A stretch of DNA of 44,099 nt from a virus. Below the pieces are notes generated by a model. The model saw nothing but the letters and a program-made list of their open reading frames with translations, did no database searches and was not told where the DNA came from. Made by a program: the position numbers and the translations under genes. The stretch is from the IMG/VR virus record IMGVR_UViG_3300030419_000770, positions 1 to 44,099 of that record, one strand, 5' to 3'. This document shows positions 38,082-44,099 of the stretch, one piece after another (position 1 is the first letter of the stretch; the number at the start of each line of letters is the position of its first letter).

Positions 38082-38449
38082 TGGCCTATGCACAAGGTAA
38101 ACACTCACTAGGCGTTTGCGATCGCTGCGGTTGGGCATATAAGTACTTACAACTCCGTATGGAGTGGACAGGTTTTAAGGTCTGTCCTGAGTGCTACGAG
38201 CCTAAAAACCCCCAGCTTGATCCTCCGCTTATACCTACAGATCCTGAAGCACTTCATCAACCTCGACCTGAAGTACCGTTACCTCAAGCGCAACTTGGAC
38301 TGGTCATAGCTAACAGCGCAACTTTTACAACGAGTGCTGGGGTTAATGTAGGTGCTCTTCCAGCCACTACAGCAGACCCTATTGGTTCAGACTTTTCAGC
38401 AGAAGGGGCTACAGGTAGTATTGGCACAGTAACAGTGGTGACTACATGA
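38081..38449 (+). CDS. Zinc-ribbon protein in the tail-adaptor module
   Basis: The 122-residue product has a four-Cys ribbon (CDRC at 13-16 and CPEC at 35-38) in GVCDRCGWAYKYLQLRMEWT, then Pro-rich sequence and a Ser/Thr/Gly tail. The family occurs between the two adaptor-like genes in marine phages. Role unknown. The ATG overlaps the previous TAA, and the end overlaps the next gene by 4 nt. Confidence 0.75.
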   Translation: MAYAQGKHSLGVCDRCGWAYKYLQLRMEWTGFKVCPECYEPKNPQLDPPLIPTDPEALHQPRPEVPLPQAQLGLVIANSATFTTSAGVNVGALPATTADPIGSDFSAEGATGSIGTVTVVTT

Positions 38450-39084
38450 GCTGGACATACGCAACATTAAAGACTGCTATTCAAGATTATTGTGAAACGA
38501 GTGAAACCACATTTAACAATAATTTATCAGTCTTTATTCAAGAAGCCGAAGAGCGGATTCTAAAAACTGTTGAGATTCCTGATTTTAGAAAGAACGTAAC
38601 AGGTACAGCCACTTCAGGCAGCACTTATTTGTCTATGCCTAGCGATTTCCTGGCTCCGTTGAGTTTAGCGGTTATCTCTAGTAGCGTGTATACATACTTG
38701 TATTTGAAGCACGTTTCCTTTATTAGAGACTATACGCCGAACGCATCGACCACAGGAACTCCTATCTATTATGGATTATTTGATAGCTCAACTTTTATTT
38801 TGGCTCCTACACCTGACGCTAATTATACTTTTGAGCTTCATTACAAGTACAGACCGGCGTCGTTAACAGCTGGCTCTGACAGTGGTACAACTTGGCTATC
38901 TACGGATGCTCCTGACGCGCTCTTATATGGTTCTTTAGTAGAAGCGTCAACATTTATAAAGACCCCAGAAGAAACTTCTTACTACGAAGAGCGTTTTCAA
39001 CAAGCTATAGCAGGGTTGAAAAAACTTGGAGAAGGTTACGGAATTCGAGACGAGCATCGTTATGATATATCTAGGATGGGTTAG
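38446..39084 (+). CDS. Second adaptor-like protein (tail tubular/SU10 adaptor type)
   Basis: The 212-residue product has TLKTAIQDYCETSETTFNNN, LSVFIQEAEERILKTVEIPD, FRKNVTGTATSGSTYLSMPS, the conserved beta part FILAPTPDANYTFELHYKYR and a helical end AGLKKLGEGYGIRDEHRYD. This is the pattern of phage adaptor proteins with a helical bundle around a beta core, typical of short-tailed virions. Two adaptor-like genes with a zinc-ribbon gene between them form a conserved cluster. Confidence 0.72.
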   Translation: MSWTYATLKTAIQDYCETSETTFNNNLSVFIQEAEERILKTVEIPDFRKNVTGTATSGSTYLSMPSDFLAPLSLAVISSSVYTYLYLKHVSFIRDYTPNASTTGTPIYYGLFDSSTFILAPTPDANYTFELHYKYRPASLTAGSDSGTTWLSTDAPDALLYGSLVEASTFIKTPEETSYYEERFQQAIAGLKKLGEGYGIRDEHRYDISRMG

Positions 39085-39086
39085 TT

Positions 39087-39377
39087 ATGTTTAAGATGTC
39101 TGTTGAATCAAATCTAGGAGACGTTGTTGTTAAAACAACAGAACGCAGAGGGTTGTCTCCTGAAGAACTAGCTGAACGAGCGGTGGAACAAATAGTTAGT
39201 GTTTCTTCCTCTGTCGACCCTGTTGTGCGACAACAAGCAGAAGCGTTTAGAAACCGCATTTATCATGTAGTATTAGGTATAATCAAACAAGCAATCAAAA
39301 GCGACAGGACAACGCTTATTAATGAGTTTATTCAACAGGGTCAGTCAGACACTGCTGATATTTTAAGGAGACTATAA
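39087..39377 (+). CDS. Small helical tail-module protein, unknown
   Basis: A 96-residue protein that starts 2 bp after the previous stop. Helical and mildly acidic (VVVKTTERRGLSPEELAERA, VEQIVSVSSSVDPVVRQQAE, FRNRIYHVVLGIIKQAIKSD). This small family with GLSPEELAERAV is common between adaptor and tail genes. Function unknown. Confidence 0.7.
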   Translation: MFKMSVESNLGDVVVKTTERRGLSPEELAERAVEQIVSVSSSVDPVVRQQAEAFRNRIYHVVLGIIKQAIKSDRTTLINEFIQQGQSDTADILRRL

Positions 39378-39853
39378 TGGCTATCACCACAGCTATGGCA
39401 ACCTCGTTCAAATCAGAGCTTTTACAGGGAATACATAATTTCCATAACGGTTCTGGTGGAGGAACGACTACCACTACAGGTACGGGCAATACGTTTAAGA
39501 TTGCTTTGTATACCAGTAGTGCAACTATGTCAGCGTCTACTACGGCTTATGCAACGACTAACGAAGTCTCTGCTACAGGCACAGGGTATACCGCTGGCGG
39601 TAATACATTAACGAATGTAGACCCGACCACATCAGGAACTACTGCACTGACAGATTTTGCTGATACTACTTGGTCTAGTAGTTCGATTACTGCAAGAGGA
39701 TGTTTAATTTATAACTCCTCAACTACCGCAGGAACAGCTAATAGAGCAGTAGCGATATTAGATTTCGGAGCGGATAAGACATCTACAAGTGGGGACTTTA
39801 CTATTCAGTTTCCAACAGCAGACGCTTCTAACGCGATTATAAGAATCGCATAG
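39377..39853 (+). CDS. Thr/Ser-rich tail-associated protein, unknown
   Basis: A 158-residue, beta-rich, Thr/Ser/Gly-rich protein: SFKSELLQGIHNFHNGSGGG, FKIALYTSSATMSASTTAYA, YTAGGNTLTNVDPTTSGTTA and GCLIYNSSTTAGTANRAVAI. The family is frequent in marine phage tail modules, sometimes fused to fibre proteins. Probably part of the tail or host-recognition structure. Its ATG overlaps the previous TAA. Confidence 0.75.
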   Translation: MAITTAMATSFKSELLQGIHNFHNGSGGGTTTTTGTGNTFKIALYTSSATMSASTTAYATTNEVSATGTGYTAGGNTLTNVDPTTSGTTALTDFADTTWSSSSITARGCLIYNSSTTAGTANRAVAILDFGADKTSTSGDFTIQFPTADASNAIIRIA

Positions 39854-39863
39854 GATATAGTGT

Positions 39864-40565
39864 GTGGCTGATGTCAAGGTTGCCTTTGATGGATGGAATT
39901 CTTCCTCTCATGGATGGGGCGAAGGAACGTGGGGTAATGGCGAAGCAGTTCCTGGAGCAACAGGGACTCTTGGTACAGTCTCGGTTACGGCAGACGCTAA
40001 TGTCTCAGTTACAGGCGTTGCGGGAACGGGGACTCTTGGGTCGGTTTCTGTATCCGCTGATGCGGATGTTAGTGTATCTGGTGTATCAGGTACTGGTGCT
40101 CTTGGTTCACTTACGGTTACGGGTACGGCAACTGTTAGTCCTACGGGAGTTGCAGGCACGGGAACACTTGGGTCAGTTACGGTCTCGGCTGACGCAAGCA
40201 CTTCGGTCACTGGCGTGGCAGGCACAAGCTCGCTGGGATCAGTTACGGTTACAGGCACGGCGACAGTCTCTGTCACAGGCGTGGCAGGAACAACAGGGCT
40301 TGGAAGCGTCACCACGATCACAAGTAACACGATTGAAGTTTCTACACCAGAAATGGTCGGAGCTGTTGGAGCGGTTACGTTTGATGGAGATGCGAATGTT
40401 TCGGTTACAGGTGTGGAAGCGGCCTGTACAACGAGTGGCGTTAATGTTTGGGGGCTTATCGATGATAGCCAAACAGCGAATTGGTCAGGAATTGATGACA
40501 GTCAGACGCCGAATTGGTCAACTATTGACGATAGTCAAACACCAGATTGGAAAGAGGTAGCGTAA
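39864..40565 (+). CDS. Tandem-repeat tail protein
   Basis: GTG 39864 starts this 233-residue frame. About six units of 20-25 residues with the theme GTGTLGSVSVSADADVSVSG (residues about 32-165) form a Gly/Thr/Ser/Val beta repeat. The C-terminus has three near-copies of IDDSQTPNWS (about 200-230). The shifted frame starting at 39862 is open only because the repeats lack stops in that frame. It is likely a structural or host-contact protein of the tail. Confidence 0.75.
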   Translation: MADVKVAFDGWNSSSHGWGEGTWGNGEAVPGATGTLGTVSVTADANVSVTGVAGTGTLGSVSVSADADVSVSGVSGTGALGSLTVTGTATVSPTGVAGTGTLGSVTVSADASTSVTGVAGTSSLGSVTVTGTATVSVTGVAGTTGLGSVTTITSNTIEVSTPEMVGAVGAVTFDGDANVSVTGVEAACTTSGVNVWGLIDDSQTANWSGIDDSQTPNWSTIDDSQTPDWKEVA

Positions 40566-43500
40566 ATGGCTAGTACATATGTAAACGATCTTCGCCTAAA
40601 TGAAATGGCGACAGGAGATGGTTCAGGAACGTGGGGAACGACCACGAATTTAAACCTGGAGATGATCGCAGAAAAATTTGGAACAGGGTCTGAAGCTCTT
40701 TCAGACGCCTCTACCGCCACCATAACGATGGCTGACGGGGCTTCAGACGCTTTTCGTTCTACAGCACTAACACTTACAGGTTCTTTATCACAAGCCTGTA
40801 CCGTGACGTTTGCTCCTAACACTATTAGTAACGTATGGGTAGTTCAAAACTCTGCTGGTGATACCGTAACGATTTCACAAGGCACAGGCGCAAATGTAGT
40901 CATACCAAATGGCGGTATTAGGATGATCGCCACTGACGGTGCTGGCTCTGGTGCAGCGGTTACAGATGTACTCGACGTATTAGGCGGTACAGGCAACGTA
41001 GGGCTTGGTTCAGGTGCGTTTGGCACAGGGCTGACCACAGGTACAGATAACGTAGCGATAGGTGAGGCTGCTGGCGATGCTCTAACCACTGGGTCTGATA
41101 ATACTTTGATTGGAGACAATGCGGGTGGCGCATTGACAACTGGGGGAAGTAACGTAGCTGTCGGCTCTAGTGCGCTTCTTACTGAAGATGGAAATGGCAA
41201 CAATGTTGCGGTAGGTTTTGAAGCACTTAAAGTATTAAATGCTGGTACGGATGGTTATAACGTAGCTATTGGTTACCAAGCTGGCGCATCAATGACTACT
41301 GGTACGTCAAATACTTTGATCGGCGGAGTTTCTGGAGACGTTATAACAACAGGATCGAACAATGTTGGTATCGGAATTAATACGTTAGGTCAACTTACGA
41401 CTGGGAGCCAAAATATAGCCATCGGCACTGCTGCTTTAGATGCAGCTACTACCGCAGATAATAACACAGCTATTGGACATGGTGCTTTAGGTGCTAACAC
41501 TTCAGGTACACGCAATGTTGCGGTTGGGCATAGTGCGTTAGACGCACTTACCACTGGGACGGACAACACGGCTGTTGGAAAAGACGCTCTAACTGCCGCT
41601 ACTACTGGAAACTACAACATAGCTTTTGGAACAGCTTTAGCCGCTAACACCACTGGAGGCCAAAATGTAGCTGTTGGATTTGCAGCGTTAGGGTCAAACA
41701 CAACGGCAACCGGAAACACTGCGGTAGGAGATTATGCACTTAATGCAAACACCACAGGTATACGCAATGTGTCTGTCGGAAAAAATGCATTAGACGCAAA
41801 TACTACCGCAGACGATAACACAGCGGTGGGATATAATGCCGCTACTACTAATACGACTGGAACAAACAACTCTGCTTTTGGTGCTTACGCACTAGGTTTA
41901 AACACCACAGGTTCTCAAAACACTGCGATTGGAAGAAGCACTTTATACCAAAACACGACTGCGGATAACAACACCGCTGTAGGCACAAGCGCGTTAAATG
42001 CGAACACCACAGGTGACACGAATGTAGCTGTCGGTAAAGATTCAATGTTAGCGAACACCACCGGAACAAATAATACTGCGGTGGGTGCGCGATCTTTACA
42101 GGACAACACTACAGCGGCAAACAATGTTGCCGTGGGCGATCTTGCGTTGGGGTCTAACACCACTGGTGCTAGCAATGTGGCGGTAGGAGTAGAGGCGTTA
42201 ATGACTAGCACAACGAGTACAGAAAATGTTGCGGTTGGCTACAATGCTTTAAAACTTACCACAGCAGGTGCAAACACCGCAGTTGGATATGCTGCTGCGG
42301 ATGCAAACACAACAGGTTCAGCTAACACAGCAATAGGCAGTAACGCTTTACACTCAAACTCAACAGGGTCACAAAATACTGCGATTGGAGAAAACACCTT
42401 ATCAGCTAACACCACCGCAGATAATAACACGGCGATAGGTTATAGGGCACTTTTATCTAATACTACAGGTTATGCCTTAGTTGGTGTTGGTAGAACTGCT
42501 TTAGCGGATAACACAACTGGTGCTGCAAACGTGGCGGTTGGTCAGAACGCACTAGCCAATAACACCACAGCAAGTAACAACATTGCCATTGGGTTAGAAG
42601 CGTTATTTACCAACACTACTGGGGCGCAATGTATTGCAATTGGTGGTGGTGCAGCCGCTGCATCAAACATATCTAATACTCTTGCTATTGGATATAGCGC
42701 ACTTAACGATCTTACAACAGGGGCCAGAAACGTAGCGATTGGAAATTATGCGTTAGATACTACTCAATCAGGCTCAAATAGTGTTGCTGTTGGTTATGCG
42801 GCGGGCGATGCGGTTACTACAGCCAGCTCCCTTGTCTTGGTAGGCGATGTAGCTGGAGATGCTATAACAACGTCTAGTCACTGTGTAGCTGTTGGGGCAG
42901 GTGCGTTAAGCACTCACGCAACGGGTACTGGAAATACCGCTGTTGGTTTTACTGCTTTAGCGAATTGTACTAATGGAGGAAATACAGCAGTAGGGCTTGA
43001 AGCAGGGGCAGCTGTTACAACAGGCTATAACAATACTTTTGTTGGAGAAGATGCAGGAGATAGTATTACAACAGGGTATGGCAACACTTGTGTCGGAATT
43101 AATGCTAATCCCAGTGGTAGTAATGGAGAAAAACAAATTGTTATTGGTTACGACTTTTCTGGTAATGGAGACAATAAAGTAAACCTTGGAAGTTCTGGTG
43201 GATATGTTTGGAACTCATTTACAGTAAACAATACTTGGACTCAGGTTTCGGACGAGAGAACTAAAAAGAATATTGAGTCAGACGATTTAGGTTTAGAGTT
43301 TATAAACGAATTAAGACCAGTAACTTTTAATTGGAGACATTCTTCTGAAATTGATCCTGAATTTATTGAACAAACTGTCAATATTGGTAAGGGTGAAAAA
43401 GACACAGAAACTTTAATTCACGGGCTTATTGCTCAAGAGGTTAAAGCTGCGATGGATTCTGTTGGCAATACAACATTTAATGGCTGGGAAGAAGGCCAAG

Positions 43501-43616
43501 ATGGACAAGCGGTTTCAAGAGAAATGTTTATTACTCCGTTGATAAAAGCTGTTCAAGAATTGTCTGCTCAAGTTACTACATTGAAGTCGGAAATAGCTGC
43601 GCTCAAAGGAGGCTAG
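40566..43616 (+). CDS. Long repeat tail fibre with C-terminal Peptidase S74 chaperone
   Basis: The 1016-residue product has an N-terminal attachment part (TYVNDLRLNEMATGDGSGTW), then from about residue 145 to 870 dozens of 20-23-residue repeats of the type NNTAVGYNALxxNTTG, like the left-handed parallel beta-roll heads of YadA-type trimeric adhesins. At the end is a Peptidase_S74 intramolecular chaperone: SDERTK with Ser895 and Lys900 (catalytic dyad spacing of five as in endosialidases), FINELRPVTFNWRH, LIHGLIAQEV and a coiled-coil end (VQELSAQVTTLKSEIAALKG). The chaperone trimerises the fibre and is expected to cut itself off before Ser895, releasing about 122 residues. It is the host-recognition fibre. 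Confidence 0.92.
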   Translation: MASTYVNDLRLNEMATGDGSGTWGTTTNLNLEMIAEKFGTGSEALSDASTATITMADGASDAFRSTALTLTGSLSQACTVTFAPNTISNVWVVQNSAGDTVTISQGTGANVVIPNGGIRMIATDGAGSGAAVTDVLDVLGGTGNVGLGSGAFGTGLTTGTDNVAIGEAAGDALTTGSDNTLIGDNAGGALTTGGSNVAVGSSALLTEDGNGNNVAVGFEALKVLNAGTDGYNVAIGYQAGASMTTGTSNTLIGGVSGDVITTGSNNVGIGINTLGQLTTGSQNIAIGTAALDAATTADNNTAIGHGALGANTSGTRNVAVGHSALDALTTGTDNTAVGKDALTAATTGNYNIAFGTALAANTTGGQNVAVGFAALGSNTTATGNTAVGDYALNANTTGIRNVSVGKNALDANTTADDNTAVGYNAATTNTTGTNNSAFGAYALGLNTTGSQNTAIGRSTLYQNTTADNNTAVGTSALNANTTGDTNVAVGKDSMLANTTGTNNTAVGARSLQDNTTAANNVAVGDLALGSNTTGASNVAVGVEALMTSTTSTENVAVGYNALKLTTAGANTAVGYAAADANTTGSANTAIGSNALHSNSTGSQNTAIGENTLSANTTADNNTAIGYRALLSNTTGYALVGVGRTALADNTTGAANVAVGQNALANNTTASNNIAIGLEALFTNTTGAQCIAIGGGAAAASNISNTLAIGYSALNDLTTGARNVAIGNYALDTTQSGSNSVAVGYAAGDAVTTASSLVLVGDVAGDAITTSSHCVAVGAGALSTHATGTGNTAVGFTALANCTNGGNTAVGLEAGAAVTTGYNNTFVGEDAGDSITTGYGNTCVGINANPSGSNGEKQIVIGYDFSGNGDNKVNLGSSGGYVWNSFTVNNTWTQVSDERTKKNIESDDLGLEFINELRPVTFNWRHSSEIDPEFIEQTVNIGKGEKDTETLIHGLIAQEVKAAMDSVGNTTFNGWEEGQDGQAVSREMFITPLIKAVQELSAQVTTLKSEIAALKGG

Positions 43617-43618
43617 AA

Positions 43619-43957
43619 ATGTCGGTTACTAAAACATTAATTGATGCCGTTCCTACTAGTGAGGACGGAAAGGTGGTTGGTTGGTATATAGATTTTAAAT
43701 ATGAAAAAGGTACGAAGGGAGAAGCTGACTACCACTCGAATGTTTTTCATAGAACAATTGAATCAGTAAAGAAAAAACCCAGTGAAACAATTACAAGGTT
43801 TACGCCAAAGCCTGAAGCTGAATGGACAAAAGCAGACATTATAGCAGTTTGTCCTATAGAACAATGGGATGCAGCTTTTGAAGCGCAGTATGATTCTGTT
43901 ATCACTAATCCAGATAAAGAACAATCCGCAAACCCAAATTTTGTTATACCTGATTAG
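43619..43957 (+). CDS. Small tail/fibre-associated protein, copy 1
   Basis: AAAGGAGG lies before ATG (112 residues), 2 bp after the fibre gene. The protein begins KTLIDAVPTSEDGKVVGWYI, has EADYHSNVFHRTIESVKKKP and PIEQWDAAFEAQYDSVI near the C-terminus. It is followed by a paralogue at 43967. Position right after the S74 fibre suggests a fibre chaperone or tail component; not recognised. Confidence 0.75.
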   Translation: MSVTKTLIDAVPTSEDGKVVGWYIDFKYEKGTKGEADYHSNVFHRTIESVKKKPSETITRFTPKPEAEWTKADIIAVCPIEQWDAAFEAQYDSVITNPDKEQSANPNFVIPD

Positions 43958-43966
43958 GAGACTTAA

Positions 43967-44099
43967 ATGGCTATAAAGAAAACATTAACTGATGCAGTAC
44001 CTTCTGTTTTGGACGGAAAAGTAGTTCGTTGGAGTCTTACAATGAAGTACGAGCAAGGTACTGAAGGCGAAGCGGATTATTACACGAATGATAAAAACG
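43967..44099 (+). CDS. Small tail/fibre-associated protein, copy 2 (3' end outside window)
   Basis: AGGAG precedes ATG 43967; the frame is open to the window edge (44 codons). Of the first 44 residues 25 are identical to copy 1, including KTLxDAVP, DGKVVxW and GEADYxxN. This is a tandem duplication. The rest of the gene is outside. Confidence 0.7.
   Translation, partial: MAIKKTLTDAVPSVLDGKVVRWSLTMKYEQGTEGEADYYTNDKN

Noticed and set aside
39862-40560. 232-codon plus-strand frame overlapping the repeat protein
   Set aside because: Its Leu/Arg/Gln-rich translation only reflects the shifted repeat DNA; the 39864 frame has the regular beta repeat and a sensible C-terminus.
40844-42430. Several minus-strand open frames antisense to the fibre
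   Set aside because: They mirror the fibre's repeats (Val/Leu/Pro-rich low complexity) and have no ribosome binding sites.
40980-43150. CRISPR-like direct repeats
   Set aside because: The periodic AACACxAC repeats are in-frame coding for 20-23-residue fibre repeats and are not separated by unrelated spacers.
1-44099. The window as a complete circular genome
   Set aside because: Joining the ends gives no continuous gene I can support, and lysis and tail nozzle genes are missing, so the sequence is probably partial.

Overview
The window is part of a tailed double-stranded DNA phage genome (Caudoviricetes). The gene set resembles uncultured marine phages: a TIGR03299/DUF932 protein, a family A DNA polymerase with Leu at the position equivalent to E. 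coli Phe762, a GroES homologue in the head operon, a DUF5872-like basic protein and a very long repeat fibre ending in a Peptidase S74 chaperone. Two P22/SU10-like tail adaptor candidates suggest a short-tailed (podovirus) virion, but this is an inference. No integrase, repressor, tRNA, IS element or CRISPR array was seen. The host cannot be named from sequence alone. Both ends cut genes and no endolysin or tail nozzle is present, so the genome is incomplete here.

Layout. 1-1841: two virion-associated proteins, the first truncated at its 5' end. 1845-3287 (minus): a SNF2-type helicase. 3592-22386: the early and replication region, almost all on the plus strand, split into operons that each begin with a copy of one recurring promoter (TTAGTGCTTTACTTTC, then a TAnnnT -10 box 17-18 bp after TTTACT). 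In several cases the promoter motif contains the stop codon of the previous operon. Operon A (3592-8336) carries an SSB-like protein, an AEP-type primase and a UvrD-like helicase. Operon B (8392-14746) carries a methyltransferase, an aGPT-pyrophosphorylase/5-hmdU-modification family enzyme, a thymidylate-synthase-family enzyme, an Nmad1-like protein, DNA polymerase, a small sigma-region-4-like protein and a VRR-NUC nuclease. It reads as replication plus thymine hypermodification. Operons C to F (14841-21218) hold the DUF932 protein and many small proteins. A minus-strand cluster (22386 to 21274) closes the region and ends at a strong terminator.

22774-24466 is a transition zone: the small terminase subunit, a GATCGAC-rich repeat tract, three C-rich/G-quadruplex motifs, and a single-gene cassette with its own promoter and terminator. 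24467-44099 is the late module: membrane and small basic proteins, cupin, large terminase, portal, GroES, scaffold, decoration and major capsid proteins, a terminator, structural and adaptor proteins, repeat tail proteins, the S74 fibre and a tandem pair of small proteins after it.

The most unusual points are these. The two outer regulatory regions (about 3392-3566 and 22445-22645) are inverted copies of one architecture that brackets the early region. The promoter family is repeated seven times. Three non-coding leaders have pseudoknot or kissing-loop potential, the best being 36388-36460, where two hairpins have perfectly complementary loops just before a ribosome binding site. A contiguous operon appears to make hypermodified thymine.
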